Below are positions 8,259 to 17,827 of a DNA stretch of 64,000 nt, piece after piece. The stretch comes from Bradyrhizobium sp. 1(2017). Its GTDB lineage: Bacteria; Pseudomonadota; Alphaproteobacteria; Rhizobiales; Xanthobacteraceae. A program made the translations under genes and the position numbers. The stretch is taken from the NCBI RefSeq assembly GCF_011602485.2, contig NZ_CP050022.2:4918001-4982000 (forward strand). The letters run 5' to 3'. How positions within the stretch are numbered: the first letter of the stretch is position 1; every line of letters starts with the position of its first letter. Below the pieces are notes generated by a model. It worked only from the letters and a program-made list of their open reading frames with translations. It did not search any database and was not told the origin of the DNA.

Positions 8259-8705
8259 TCAGTAGCAGCGCGTGATGTTGACGGTGTGCTCGGCGCCGCC
8301 CCGGCCGGGCACCGTCACCTGCTCGGTTGGGCAACTCGGCACGTAGGGCCGGTCGGACGGCACGACGTTCGGCGGGAAGCGATGCGTCCAATCCCAGGGC
8401 ACGTCGTACGTATAGGTGTAGCGCACGTCGCCGGAGAACGAGTGATTGGTCTCGCCGAAAGGCTGGCTGTAGGTCGCACCGTCATTGAAGAACGCACCGC
8501 CGCCGGGCCAGTAGACAAAGGGACTGCTGCGCCGGTGGAATCGGGCGCCGGGCCCGAACGGCGCGCGCGCCATTGCACCTGCAGGGCCCGCGGCCGCGCC
8601 GTGCGGCGCGCCGCCGCCAGGCCTGGCAAAACTCTCGCTGGGGCCGAGGAGCAGCGCGGCCGCGCCAAGGGAGGCAAATAGCGCCCCGTATGATCTGGAC
8701 ATCAT
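8259..8705 (-). CDS. Secreted hypothetical protein, Pro/Gly-rich
   Basis: The 148-residue protein has a signal peptide (MMSRSYGALFASLGAAALLLGPSESFA, given here only as residues 1-26), then an Ala/Gly/Pro-rich linker with PGGGAPHGAAAGPAG, then a Tyr/Thr/Pro-rich domain. Two Cys (CPTEQ and the last-but-one residue) could form one disulfide. Start: a longer reading reaches 8753, but the tandem ATGs at 8705 and 8702 directly precede the signal peptide. It has no recognised domain; periplasmic or surface location is inferred. Confidence 0.65.
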   Translation of the reverse strand: MMSRSYGALFASLGAAALLLGPSESFARPGGGAPHGAAAGPAGAMARAPFGPGARFHRRSSPFVYWPGGGAFFNDGATYSQPFGETNHSFSGDVRYTYTYDVPWDWTHRFPPNVVPSDRPYVPSCPTEQVTVPGRGGAEHTVNITRCY

Positions 8706-8985
8706 GATACGCACCAACTCGTTTGGCTTCGCGAAAACGGCTCCCCATCGCACGCTAGGCCGGGCTGTCGCCCGCCCGCAAACGTATAATTAATTGTTGG
8801 TTAAGGCACGCGATTAACGGGGAACCTGCCGCGGCAGAACGCGCGCCCTTGTCCCATCCGGCCCATTCGTTCCGCGGCCGGGGCTTCATAACTGGTTGAT
8901 CGGAGTTGATCGCGCCCGGCCAATCCGTCCGGAACGCTGCCGCAGCGCAACCGTTGGCCCCCGACACAAGCAAGGAGCATCTCCA

Positions 8986-9267
8986 ATGCAGAACAAATCC
9001 AAACTCCTCTGCCTGATCACGGCATCGCTCATTGCGGGCACCGCGGCCGCCTCCGCGCAGGGCTACGACTGGAACGGTCCGCGCGTGGGCTGGGATCGCA
9101 CCGCGCCCGCCTATGAGCCGGTTCAGCCGCACGCGTACTATCCCGACGTCGCGGGACCCTATGGCGCGTACAACGGCACCAACCATCCGACCCCGAGCTC
9201 GACACAGGGCGATGTCGGCCCGGACGGCAACAACAACGGAACGCTGACCGGCGGCTATCGCTGGTAA
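8986..9267 (+). CDS. Small secreted hypothetical protein
   Basis: This 93-residue protein starts at an ATG preceded by AAGGAGCATCTCCA, a strong ribosome site. Residues 1-22 are a signal peptide ending ASAQ. The mature part is rich in Tyr, Pro, Gly and Asn (GYDWNGPRVGW, HAYYPDVAGPYGAYNG), is probably disordered, and has no Cys. Small exported proteins of this type are common in Bradyrhizobium; no function is known to me. A short stem (9283-9293 with 9300-9310, one G-T pair) lies just after the stop. Confidence 0.65.
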   Translation: MQNKSKLLCLITASLIAGTAAASAQGYDWNGPRVGWDRTAPAYEPVQPHAYYPDVAGPYGAYNGTNHPTPSSTQGDVGPDGNNNGTLTGGYRW

Positions 9268-9562
9268 GGCTGCGCAACGTGAGGTCCACCGTCGCAAAGG
9301 ACGGTGGGCCTTCGTGTGTCAGCGGCCATGCTGCTTGCACGACCACGCGGCTCTGCCAAGACAGTACCGGCGCAGGCGCTTACGCGAGCAACGCGGGTGC
9401 CGAGCGCGCCGGATTAGCCGGCCCGTCCGCAATCCCTCCCACAATCCCTTGCGTCCGGCGGCACGACACACCCAAATCCGGGGTCAACGGGTCGGCACCA
9501 AAATAATTCTCTTTATTCGAATTCGGATTTTTGTTAGGTCTTCCTCACTCCGGCCCAAGGAA

Positions 9563-10029
9563 GAGGGGCGTATCGCGATCGTCTCGAACGCGGACCGGGC
9601 GGCGGTGGACGTGGGTGACGTCGGCGCGAAGCGCTTCGCAGGGCGGGAAACCGTGAGCGATAGCGGCGCGCCAATGACAGGCGTGATCCGCGTACGGCCA
9701 AATCGTGTCGTCCTGGCGCCCGGGGTCTGTGCGCCAAGTCTTGCGGTGAGGTCGCGGCCCGACCGGGTTCGCGGCATCAGCCATCCGCAGGGCGACGGGG
9801 GCAATAGTGCATCGCTCCCCGGGGAGAGCACAACATAAGCCGTTCCAACCACCGCGCAGGGAAGGCCGGGATGTCCTGGTTGCCCTGTTCTCCGCGATGC
9901 ATGAAGCACACGCAGTCTGCATCTGGCATGGCGGTCCATGGGAGCCAACCGGCTCCCGGTCTTCCCTGCGCCCTCTTTCAATCGAGGGCAAGGCGACGAA
10001 GCAAAGCTCGGGCGAGATCCGCCGCGAGG
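9563..10029 (+). repeat. Long dispersed repeat, copy A
   Basis: About 467 bp match, on the opposite strand, the segment 34573-34972. Block 9691-9747 agrees with the complement of 34816-34872 at 53 of 57 bases, and block 9782-9843 agrees with the complement of 34754-34815 at 60 of 62. Copy A carries 34 extra bases (9748-9781) at a point where copy B is continuous. The open frames across it are fragmentary and inconsistent between the copies, so it does not look protein-coding. The rest of the gap 9268-10475 holds two further repeats (10062 and 10224), and I see no gene in it. Confidence 0.85.
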
Positions 10030-10061
10030 TTGAGCAGCCATGCTTATCGTTGAACAACAAT

Positions 10062-10196
10062 CTCGTGCCCCGGACGCTGCGCAGCACGAAGTGATGCGCT
10101 GCAGAGCCGGGGCCCATGCATCAGCGAGTGCGCGGCTTCCTGGGTCCTGGCTCTGCGCCGCAACGCTTGCGCGCCGCGTCGCGTCCGGGACACGAG
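10062..10196 (+). repeat. Short element with 16-bp terminal inverted repeats, copy 1
   Basis: The ends, CTCGTGCCCCGGACGC and the complement of CTCGTGTCCCGGACGC, match at 15 of 16 positions. The interior carries a GAGCCGGG(G/A)CCCAT motif. Related copies lie at 31497-31641 and 34382-34545 in the opposite orientation. Like the copy at 34382, it sits next to the long dispersed repeat, so the two form a composite unit. Confidence 0.8.
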
Positions 10197-10223
10197 CGGA
10201 GACGATGTCGTCACCTCACACTC

Positions 10224-10322
10224 CGTCATTGCGAGGAGCTCGCGACAAAATTGCGAAGCAATTTTGCGCTGATGCGACGAAGCAATCCAGACTGCCTCCG
10301 TCGCGGGATTCTGGATTGCTTC
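10224..10322. repeat. Palindromic repeat, CGTCATTGCGAG family
   Basis: It begins CGTCATTGCGAGGAG, contains an AAATTGCGAAGCAATTT dyad (10248-10264) and AGCAATCCAG, and ends with the facing CTGGATTGCTTC. The same motifs form a compact hairpin at 51862-51939 and a half element at 43169-43201. Confidence 0.7.
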
Positions 10323-10475
10323 CGCCTTCGCCCAGGCTTCGCGGACAAGTCGCTGCGCTCCCCTCCCCAGCCCCTTCAGCACCAACGAGGCCTGTAACAA
10401 AACCGTCATACAGCGTAACTAAACGAAGCTGGAGCCGCGTCCGCGGCGATTTGCCTCACCGCAGGAGAGATTTCG

Positions 10476-12329
10476 ATGCGCCGTTCACTGGTGTTGATGT
10501 CCGCCGGACTGACGGTCCTGTCCACCGGACTTGCCTCCGCCCAGAACAACACGCCCCGCAACTTGATCCTGTTCATTCCGGACGGCCTTCGCGCGCTGAA
10601 GGTCACGCCGGAAACGGCGCCGGCGATGGCCGCGGTCCGCGACAAGGGCGTCAACTTCAAGAATTCGCATTCGCTCTTCCCGACCTTCACCATGGCCAAC
10701 GGCTCGGCGATGTCGACCGGCCACTATCTCGGCGACACCGGCGTGTTCTCCAACACGATCTGGACCAACTACACCTCGGTGCCCGCCGGCGGCACGGTGG
10801 TCCCCTTCATCGAGAACGATGCCGTGCTCGGCGACATCGACGAGCATTTCAAGGGCGACTATCTCAACGAAGAGACCATTCTGAAGATGGCCCGCGACAA
10901 GGGCCTGAGCACCGCAGCGATCGGCAAGGTCGGCCCGACCTATCAGTTCGACCACACCGACAAGCCCGAAAAGCCCGGCCTGCATTCGATCGTGTTCGAC
11001 GATTCCACCGGCGGCAAGAACGGCGTCGGACTCTCGGACGAGGTGAAGGACGCTTTGACGAAAGCCGGCCTGCCCGCCGCGACGCCGCCGCGCGGCGACA
11101 ATTCCAAGGCAGGCGATGCCAAGACGCCCGGGACCACGGTCGCCAACGTCGCGCAGCAGGCCTATTTCGCCGACGTCGCCACCAAGGTCGTGCTGCCGAT
11201 GTTCAAGGCACGCAACAAGCCGTTCGTGCTGGTGTTCTGGTCGCGCGATCCCGACGGCAGCCAGCACAACACCGGCGACAGCCTCAACCAGATCATGCCG
11301 GGCATCAACGGCCCGACCTCGATGGCCGGCATCAAGAATGCCGACACCAACCTTGCCCAGCTTCGCAAGGCGCTCGACGAGCTCGGACTCGCCGCCTCGA
11401 CCAACATCATCGTCTCCGCCGACCACGGCTTCTCGACCATCTCCAAGGAAAGCAAGACCAGCCCCTCCGCCAAGGTCAGCTATGACGACACGCCCAAGGA
11501 TTTCCTGCCGATGGGATTTCTGGCGATCGACCTTGCGAAAGCGCTCGACCTGCCGCTGTTCGACCCGAACGACAAGAATGCGAAGGTCGAAGGCAACAAG
11601 CATCCCAAGGCCGGCAACGGCGTGCTCGGCAAGGATCCCGCCAAGCCCGATCTCGTCGTCGCCACCAATGGTGGCTCGGACCTGATCTATCTGCCGAACA
11701 AGGACAAGAAGCTGGCAGCGAAGACGATCAAGGCGCTGCTTGATCAGGACTACGTCTCCGGCCTGTTCATCGAGGATTCGCTCGGCCGCTTCCCCGGCAC
11801 GCTGCCGCTGTCGAGCATCAATCTGCGCGGCAAGGCGGCGACGCCGACACCCTCGATCGTCGTCAACTTCCGCTCCTATGCCAGCGATTGCGGCGAGGCG
11901 CCGACCAACTGCTCGGTCCAGGTCGCCGACACCGTGCTGCGCCAGGGCCAGGGCATGCATGGCAGCTTCAGCCGCGGCGACACCATGAACTTCATGGCCG
12001 CGATCGGCCCGGACTTCAAAGCCGGCTTCGTCGACGAGCTGCCGGTCAGCAATGCCGACGTCGGCATGACGGCCGCCCAGCTGATGGGCCTGCGCGGCGC
12101 GCACAATGGCGGCCTGGTCGGCCGCGTGATGTCGGAGGCTCTGCCCAACGGCATCGTGCCGAAGGCCTATGCCGGCACGCTGAAGTCGAAGCCCGCCGAG
12201 GGCGGCCTGATGACCGTGCTGAACTTCCAGCGCGTCGGCAGCCAGCGCTATTTCGATGCTGCCGGTTTTCCGGGCCGCACGCTCGGGCTCGAACCCGACG
12301 CCGTGAAACAAAAAACGGCGGGGAAATAA
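10476..12329 (+). CDS. Secreted alkaline phosphatase superfamily protein (nucleotide pyrophosphatase/phosphodiesterase type)
   Basis: The 617-residue protein has a signal peptide (residues 1-22, ending ASAQ). Metal-site motifs of the alkaline phosphatase superfamily are visible: FIPDGLR (first Asp, near 32), FPTFTMANGSAMSTG (nucleophile Thr region, near 70-84) and SADHGFST (Asp-His, near 313). This order fits type I phosphodiesterases/pyrophosphatases with two metals, probably zinc, acting in the periplasm. Insertions rich in Lys and Asp (KDKKLAAKT, PLFDPNDKNAK) enlarge it relative to family members of 400-500 residues. It starts at ATG after CAGGAGAGATTTC. The last codons lie inside a terminator of the convergent gene. 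Confidence 0.85.
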   Translation: MRRSLVLMSAGLTVLSTGLASAQNNTPRNLILFIPDGLRALKVTPETAPAMAAVRDKGVNFKNSHSLFPTFTMANGSAMSTGHYLGDTGVFSNTIWTNYTSVPAGGTVVPFIENDAVLGDIDEHFKGDYLNEETILKMARDKGLSTAAIGKVGPTYQFDHTDKPEKPGLHSIVFDDSTGGKNGVGLSDEVKDALTKAGLPAATPPRGDNSKAGDAKTPGTTVANVAQQAYFADVATKVVLPMFKARNKPFVLVFWSRDPDGSQHNTGDSLNQIMPGINGPTSMAGIKNADTNLAQLRKALDELGLAASTNIIVSADHGFSTISKESKTSPSAKVSYDDTPKDFLPMGFLAIDLAKALDLPLFDPNDKNAKVEGNKHPKAGNGVLGKDPAKPDLVVATNGGSDLIYLPNKDKKLAAKTIKALLDQDYVSGLFIEDSLGRFPGTLPLSSINLRGKAATPTPSIVVNFRSYASDCGEAPTNCSVQVADTVLRQGQGMHGSFSRGDTMNFMAAIGPDFKAGFVDELPVSNADVGMTAAQLMGLRGAHNGGLVGRVMSEALPNGIVPKAYAGTLKSKPAEGGLMTVLNFQRVGSQRYFDAAGFPGRTLGLEPDAVKQKTAGK

Positions 12330-12337
12330 CCCCGCCG
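12306..12337 (-). terminator. Rho-independent terminator for the minus-strand gene at 12368
   Basis: On the minus strand, the 8-bp GC stem CGGCGGGG / CCCCGCCG (arms 12330-12337 and 12316-12323, six-base loop) is followed by TTTTTTGTTT. It lies 31 bp past the stop codon of the convergent gene and covers the stop and last codons of the phosphatase gene. Confidence 0.75.
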
Positions 12338-12367
12338 CTGTGGATCGTTCTCACCAGAGGCGAGAAG

Positions 12368-12940
12368 TTACATCCCAATGTCGAACACGTTCGGCAATTG
12401 GCCCGCCAGAGGCAGCGCGGTGGCGCCGAGGAAGGTCGCCACCATCGCCATCAGGCGACGGTTGTTGTGGCGCTTGCCGCGCATCTGGCCGGCGATCCAC
12501 TCCAGCATCTCGCTGTTCACCTTGGACGCATAGGACGGCGCCCAGCTCTCGATCTCGGTGTCGGCCGACAGCGCGACGCTGCGCGGCGGCACCTTCAGGC
12601 CCGAGGCGCTCGCGGCATAATGGGCGACCGCCTTGGCCAGCAGGTCGTCGAACCGGCCATTGTCGCTGCGTTCGGTCGCGGCCTCGTTGATCTCGAACAG
12701 CACTTCGGCCTCGGCGCGGCTGACGGGCTGATCGTTGACGGCAGTGGCGGTGAGGATGCGCGAGCACCAGGCGGTGTCATCGGCATCGAGCGAACGGGAA
12801 AAATGCACCCTTCCCTTGGTGGTCGGGCCTTCGCCCGTGATCACGCCATCGCGCACGATGGAGAGGGCATGCGCCGCGGTATCGCGGCAGGACGGTTCGA
12901 GGGACGAGGAGTCGATAGGCTTAGGCGCGGCGGCAGACAT
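12368..12940 (-). CDS. Hypothetical protein with a C-terminal hydrophobic segment
   Basis: The 190-residue protein is soluble-looking for most of its length, with many Asp, Glu and Ala (RAEAEVLFEINEAATERSD), and ends with a hydrophobic stretch near 165-187 (MAMVATFLGATALPLAGQL) that could anchor it in the membrane. No catalytic motif is recognisable. It stands alone, convergent with the phosphatase, with its own terminator. I do not recognise a family. Confidence 0.65.
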   Translation of the reverse strand: MSAAAPKPIDSSSLEPSCRDTAAHALSIVRDGVITGEGPTTKGRVHFSRSLDADDTAWCSRILTATAVNDQPVSRAEAEVLFEINEAATERSDNGRFDDLLAKAVAHYAASASGLKVPPRSVALSADTEIESWAPSYASKVNSEMLEWIAGQMRGKRHNNRRLMAMVATFLGATALPLAGQLPNVFDIGM

Positions 12941-13333
12941 AGTTCACTTCCAGATTTCTTCTGATCGGCCAGCATTTTCATGCCGGCGTAAAGGGGTGGT
13001 TAATGATTCGATACGGGGATCGCGACTTTTCTAGATGGTTGCCAATTGGTCGCTGTCAGCACCGTTTCGGTTCTAGGATGCGACGGGCGGGCGTGATGGA
13101 AGTCATAAAAGGCTTTATCGGGGCGAGCGAGACCGTGTGACCCCGGGTGGAGATGTTTCGCCGCAGGTGCCGCTGTAACAAAAAGTTGCTAGGAGATCGG
13201 CCCTTCAAGGAAGGAATTCACATTTTACTTGAGCCGTTTCAGTCGCCGTTCACTTGACCTCGCCAAGCGCCTATACTGAAGCTGACGGTTTGAGATGAAT
13301 TCCTTCGTAAATTCAACGTGATGAGGTAGAACC
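12941..13333. other. 393-bp intergenic region carrying the peroxiredoxin control region
   Basis: No gene is seen. It must hold the promoters of two divergent genes. Close to the peroxiredoxin, an 11-bp perfect inverted repeat brackets a TATACT hexamer at 13272-13277 (see the regulatory entry). Confidence 0.6.
13210..13306. promoter_or_regulatory. Inverted repeat bracketing the presumed peroxiredoxin promoter
   Basis: GAAGGAATTCA at 13210-13220 is exactly complementary to TGAATTCCTTC at 13296-13306. Between them, TATACT (13272-13277) resembles a -10 box, with TTCACT 17 bp upstream. The repeat could be a pair of regulator sites. The regulator is unknown. Confidence 0.4.
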
Positions 13334-13993
<660 letters not shown>

Positions 13994-14012
13994 CTTTTGG
14001 CGGCCGCAAAAA

Positions 14013-14092
14013 GTCATCCCGGGGCGATGCGAAGCATCGAACCCGGGATCTCGAGATTCCGGGCTCGGTCCCACGGACCGCCCCGGAATGAC
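14013..14092. repeat. Palindromic repeat, GTCATTCCGGG family (full copy)
   Basis: It starts GTCATCCCGGGGCGATGCGAAGCATCGA, given here as a GTCAT(C/T)CC end plus a GATGC-GAA-GCATC hairpin, then a CTCGAGATTCCGGG block and a closing CCCCGGAATGAC. It sits between the convergent peroxiredoxin and chemoreceptor genes, where it could serve as a transcript-end structure for both. Confidence 0.8.
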
Positions 14093-14098
14093 GGGGTA

Positions 14099-15829
14099 CT
14101 ACGCCGCGTGGACGCGGTCGAGGAAGCCGTCGACCTCGGCTTTCAGATGCAGGCTCTCGCCCGACAGCGCCTGGGCGGAAGCGAACATCCGGCTCGAGGT
14201 CTCGCCGGTCTCGCTGGCGCCCTTGGCGGCGTGACGGACGTTGACTGCGACATCGGCCGTGCCCGACACCGCGGCGCGAACGCTGGCCACGATATTGTGG
14301 GTCGCGCTTTTCTGCTGCTCGACCGCAGCCGAGATCGAGCCTGCGATGCCGCTGATGCGCTCGATGGTCTGGCTGATCGCCTTGATGGCGGCGATCGATT
14401 CCTCGGTCGCAAGCTGCATGCTCTCGATCTGGTTCGAGATCTCGTCGGTCGCCTTCGCCGTCTGGCCGGCGAGCGTCTTGACCTCCTGGGCCACCACGGC
14501 GAAGCCACGCCCGGCATCGCCCGCGCGCGCGGCCTCGATGGTGGCGTTCAGCGCCAACAAATTGGTCTGCTCCGCGATCGAGGTGATCAGCTTGACGACG
14601 TCGCCGATGCGCGCGCCGGCTTCCGAGAGCTGCGCAATGCGCTGATCGGTCGCCTCGGCCTGCCGGACCGCCTCGGCCGAGATCTCGTTCGATTCCTGCA
14701 CCCGGCGGGTGATCTCGGAGATCGACTGGGACAGCTCGTCGGAGGCCGACGCAGCCGAGCGCACGTGCTCGGAGGCATTTTCGGAGGCTCCGGCCGACTG
14801 CGCCGACAGATCGGCCGTGGAGCGTGCGACGTCGGTGAGCTGCCGCGCCACGCGCTCGAACTCGCCGGACGACGTCAGCACCTTGTCGAGAATGCCGCCG
14901 ACGCTACCGCGGAACTCCTCGACGAAGCTGCGCAGCTCCGCCTTGCGCTGCTCGGCCGCGGCCGTCGTTGCCGCCGCCTGTTCGCTGCGCATGCGCGCCC
15001 GCTCCTGCGAGTTGCTCTTGAACACCGCGACCGTGCGGGCGATCTCGCCGATCTCGTCGGCGCGGTCCTCGCAGTCGATCGCAACGTCGCTTTGGCCGTT
15101 GGCAAGCGCCGTGAGCGATTGCGTGACCGAGCTGAGCGGCCGGGTGATACGACGGACGACCAGCAGGGTCAGGACCAGAACCAGAAGCGCGGCGAGCCCG
15201 GCGGCAACCGCCATGCTCTCGATGGCGTGGGCCAGCATGCTCTCGAACTGCGCCATGGGGATGCCGACATAGAGGATGCCGGCGACCTTGCCGGCCGCGT
15301 CCACGATCGGGAAATAGGCGGTCATGAAGGTCTTGCCGAACAGCGTGGCCGGCCCCTTATAGGCCTCGCCACGACGCAGCGGCGCCTGCCCCGGATGATC
15401 GGCCGCCAGCTGGGTGCCGACGGCGCGATCGCCATTTTCCTTTTTCACGTTGGTCGAGCGGCGCACGAACTGTCCGCTCGCATCGTCGAACACGAACAGG
15501 GTCGCATTGCCACCGACATAGGACACCGCGCGATCGACGATGGCGTGATCCTTCAGGTCGGGCATCCTGGGAATCTCGGCGCGCTGCACGGCGCCGTCCC
15601 GCATCGTGATCTTGACGTCCGGAACGGTCTCGGCAAAGGCCAGCGCCAGCGTGCGCAGATTGACCTCGATGTCGCGGAGCGCGCGATCATTGAAGGCGGC
15701 CGTCAGCGACCAATAGCCGGCGCCGACCACCAGCGCCGTATTCACGGCGATCAGCAGCACGGCGCACAAGACGGCTTTGGTGCCCAGCTTGAGTCGCGGC
15801 AGAAACTTCCCAGCTAAGACCTTGGACAT
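14099..15829 (-). CDS. Methyl-accepting chemotaxis protein
   Basis: The 576-residue receptor has a membrane segment near residues 15-40 ([20 protein letters not shown]), a periplasmic Cache-type sensor region to about 205, a second segment ([14 protein letters not shown]) and a HAMP domain from RRITRPL. A long coiled-coil signalling domain holds the conserved hairpin tip [20 protein letters not shown] and methylation helices. There is no C-terminal CheR-tethering pentapeptide; it ends FLDRVHAA. The ligand is unknown. The ATG at 15829 follows GGGGGATGTTCCATT; a longer frame reaches 15973 but would run into the divergent photolyase gene. Confidence 0.93.
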   Translation of the reverse strand: MSKVLAGKFLPRLKLGTKAVLCAVLLIAVNTALVVGAGYWSLTAAFNDRALRDIEVNLRTLALAFAETVPDVKITMRDGAVQRAEIPRMPDLKDHAIVDRAVSYVGGNATLFVFDDASGQFVRRSTNVKKENGDRAVGTQLAADHPGQAPLRRGEAYKGPATLFGKTFMTAYFPIVDAAGKVAGILYVGIPMAQFESMLAHAIESMAVAAGLAALLVLVLTLLVVRRITRPLSSVTQSLTALANGQSDVAIDCEDRADEIGEIARTVAVFKSNSQERARMRSEQAAATTAAAEQRKAELRSFVEEFRGSVGGILDKVLTSSGEFERVARQLTDVARSTADLSAQSAGASENASEHVRSAASASDELSQSISEITRRVQESNEISAEAVRQAEATDQRIAQLSEAGARIGDVVKLITSIAEQTNLLALNATIEAARAGDAGRGFAVVAQEVKTLAGQTAKATDEISNQIESMQLATEESIAAIKAISQTIERISGIAGSISAAVEQQKSATHNIVASVRAAVSGTADVAVNVRHAAKGASETGETSSRMFASAQALSGESLHLKAEVDGFLDRVHAA

Positions 15830-15944
15830 GAATGGAACATCCCCCGTAATTCCTGCATAATCATGCAATCGGCTTACGGCCGCATTAACGACCGTTCGCA
15901 TCGCCGCACCCGGCATGGTTTCCAATTGGTAAACGAGGCCTTTC

Positions 15945-17390
15945 CTGACCGCGCCAAGCGAGCCGCCCATCATCGTCTGGTTCCGCGACGATCTCCGCTT
16001 GTCCGACCATCCCGCCCTCCACGCCGCCGCGAGGTCCGGCGCGCCGGTGATTTGCCTCTATGTGCTCGACGACGCGACGGGGCGGTCGCCCGGCGGGGCG
16101 GCGCGCTGGTGGCTGGCGCAGTCACTGCGGGCCCTCGCGGCCGAGATCGCCACCCGCGGCGGATCGCTGGTCCTGCGCAGGGGACCGGCCGCCAGGGTGA
16201 TCCCCGAGGTGGCGCGAGAGAGCAGCGCCCGCGCGGTCTACTGGAACGAGATCGCGCAAGCGCCGCATCAGGCCGTTGAGCGAGGGCTCGAAGCGGCGCT
16301 GGCAAAGCTCGGAACGGACTCGCAAAGTTTTCCTGGCGACTTGCTCGTCCCGCCCTCGGCGATCCGCAACAAGGAAGGCCGGGGCCTGCGCGTGTTCACA
16401 CCATTCTGGCGGCGGGTGCTGGCGCTCGGCGATCCGCCAAAGCCACTGCCTGCACCGAAGGCGCTGCGCCCGGCTGCGAAGATCGCCAGCGATCGACTGG
16501 AGAGCTGGAAGCTCGAGCCGGTCAAACCCGATTGGGCGGGCGGCCTACGGCAGAGCTGGACGCCGGGCGAGGACGCCGCCCGCGCGCGTTTGCGCGATTT
16601 CCTCAAGCACACACTGCGGGACTATGTCGGCGACCGCGACCGCCCGGACCGGGAGGGCACCTCACGGCTGTCGCCGCATCTGAGGTTCGGCGAGCTCAGC
16701 CCACGCCAGATCTGGCACGCCGCGCGGTTCGCCGCGGCGGAAGATCCGGCACGCGGGCGTGGGGTCGAGAAATTCCTGAGCGAGCTCGGCTGGCGCGAGT
16801 TCTGCCGTCACCTCCTCCACGATCACCCTGGCCTCGCCACCAATAACCTGCAGACGAATTTCGATGGCTTCCCCTGGAAACGCGACCAAAAGGCGCTCGC
16901 CGCCTGGCAGCGCGGCCGCACCGGCTATCCCATCGTCGATGCCGGCTTGCGCGAGCTCTGGCACACCGGCGTGATGCATAACCGGGTGCGGATGGTGGTG
17001 GCCTCGTTCCTGGTCAAGCACCTCCTGATCGACTGGCGCGAGGGCGAAGCCTGGTTCTGGGACACGCTGGTCGATGCGGACGCCGGCAGCAATCCAGCCA
17101 ACTGGCAGTGGGTCGCAGGCTGCGGCGCCGACGCCGCGCCCTATTTCCGCGTGTTCAATCCGCAGCTCCAGGGCGAGAAGTTCGATCCGGATGGAACCTA
17201 CGTTCGAAGCTGGGTGCCGGAGCTGAAGGATCTGCCGGTGAAGCTGATCCACCAGCCGTGGCAGGCGACACCGATCGAGCTTGCGAGCGCCGGCATCACG
17301 CTCGGCAAGACCTATCCGCAGCCGATCATCGATCATGCCAAGGGGCGCGAGCGCGCGCTCGCCGCTTATGCAAAGATCCGCAAGGGTTGA
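15945..17390 (+). CDS. phrB: Deoxyribodipyrimidine photolyase
   Basis: It repairs UV-made cyclobutane pyrimidine dimers using light, FAD and an antenna cofactor. The N-terminal photolyase signature [15 protein letters not shown] and the C-terminal FAD-binding region ([45 protein letters not shown]; each quoted only in part of the match) are intact; length is 481 residues. Start: no ATG or GTG exists between the in-frame stop at 15930 and the conserved N-terminus. The TTG at 15999 lies after VWFRDDLR and would delete it, so CTG at 15945 (reading [12 protein letters not shown]), 6 bases after ACGAGG, is the best start. It is divergent from the chemoreceptor. Confidence 0.9.
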   Translation: MTAPSEPPIIVWFRDDLRLSDHPALHAAARSGAPVICLYVLDDATGRSPGGAARWWLAQSLRALAAEIATRGGSLVLRRGPAARVIPEVARESSARAVYWNEIAQAPHQAVERGLEAALAKLGTDSQSFPGDLLVPPSAIRNKEGRGLRVFTPFWRRVLALGDPPKPLPAPKALRPAAKIASDRLESWKLEPVKPDWAGGLRQSWTPGEDAARARLRDFLKHTLRDYVGDRDRPDREGTSRLSPHLRFGELSPRQIWHAARFAAAEDPARGRGVEKFLSELGWREFCRHLLHDHPGLATNNLQTNFDGFPWKRDQKALAAWQRGRTGYPIVDAGLRELWHTGVMHNRVRMVVASFLVKHLLIDWREGEAWFWDTLVDADAGSNPANWQWVAGCGADAAPYFRVFNPQLQGEKFDPDGTYVRSWVPELKDLPVKLIHQPWQATPIELASAGITLGKTYPQPIIDHAKGRERALAAYAKIRKG

Positions 17391-17456
17391 GCGTTGCTTT
17401 GACACAATTTCGAAACCCGCTATCGTCATCGCTCCGTTCAAACATTGGGGGACGAT

Positions 17457-17768
17457 ATGGACGACGAGAAGCCGATCACCGAACAGGCGATGGACACGAT
17501 CACCAACGCCGTGGAAGCGACCAAGGATGCCGCGGTCACCGCCGTCAAGCAGGTGAAGAAAGCTGCCAAGAAGGTCGCGAAGAAAGTAGCGCCGAAGAAG
17601 GCTGCCAAGAAGAAAGCCAAGAAGGCTGCGAAGAAGTCCACGAAGAAAGCGGCAAAGAAGTCGTCCAAGAAAGCCGCGAAAAAGGCCCCGAAGACATCTG
17701 CGAAAAAGGCCGCCAAGAAAGCTGCCAAGTCGAAGAAAGCCAAGAAGGCCAAGAAGACCAAGCGCTGA
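17457..17768 (+). CDS. Histone-H1-like Lys/Ala-rich protein
   Basis: The 103-residue protein has a short acidic N-terminal helix (DDEKPITEQAMDTITNAVEA) and then about 75 residues of KKAAKK-type repeats made almost only of Lys and Ala, with Ser, Thr and Pro interruptions. This composition matches bacterial H1-like C-terminal domains, which bind and compact DNA; granule-associated phasin partners are another possibility. GGGGGAC precedes the ATG at 17457. It follows the photolyase by 66 bp on the same strand. A 9-bp stem without a T tract lies just after the stop. Confidence 0.8.
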   Translation: MDDEKPITEQAMDTITNAVEATKDAAVTAVKQVKKAAKKVAKKVAPKKAAKKKAKKAAKKSTKKAAKKSSKKAAKKAPKTSAKKAAKKAAKSKKAKKAKKTKR

Positions 17769-17785
17769 TCGCAACGCTCGGAGCT

Positions 17786-17813
17786 GTCTCCGGGTGCAGG
17801 CGCGCCCGGAGAC
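17786..17813. other. Stem-loop between convergent genes
   Basis: GTCTCCGGG (17786-17794) pairs perfectly with CCCGGAGAC (17805-17813) across a 10-base loop. There is no T tract, so it is not a classical terminator, but it may protect the 3' end of the H1-like mRNA or that of the gene facing it. Confidence 0.5.
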
Positions 17814-17827
17814 CATGTCGGCCTATC

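Noticed and set aside
9268..10475. Short open frames in the repeat-filled gap as genes
   Set aside because: They lie across repeats, lack ribosome sites, and differ between the two copies of the long repeat.
10485..12311. 608-residue open frame opposite the phosphatase gene
   Set aside because: Shadow frame of a high-GC gene; no signal, domain or ribosome site.
13997..15817. 606-residue open frame opposite the chemoreceptor
   Set aside because: Shadow frame; the chemoreceptor motifs on the other strand are unambiguous.
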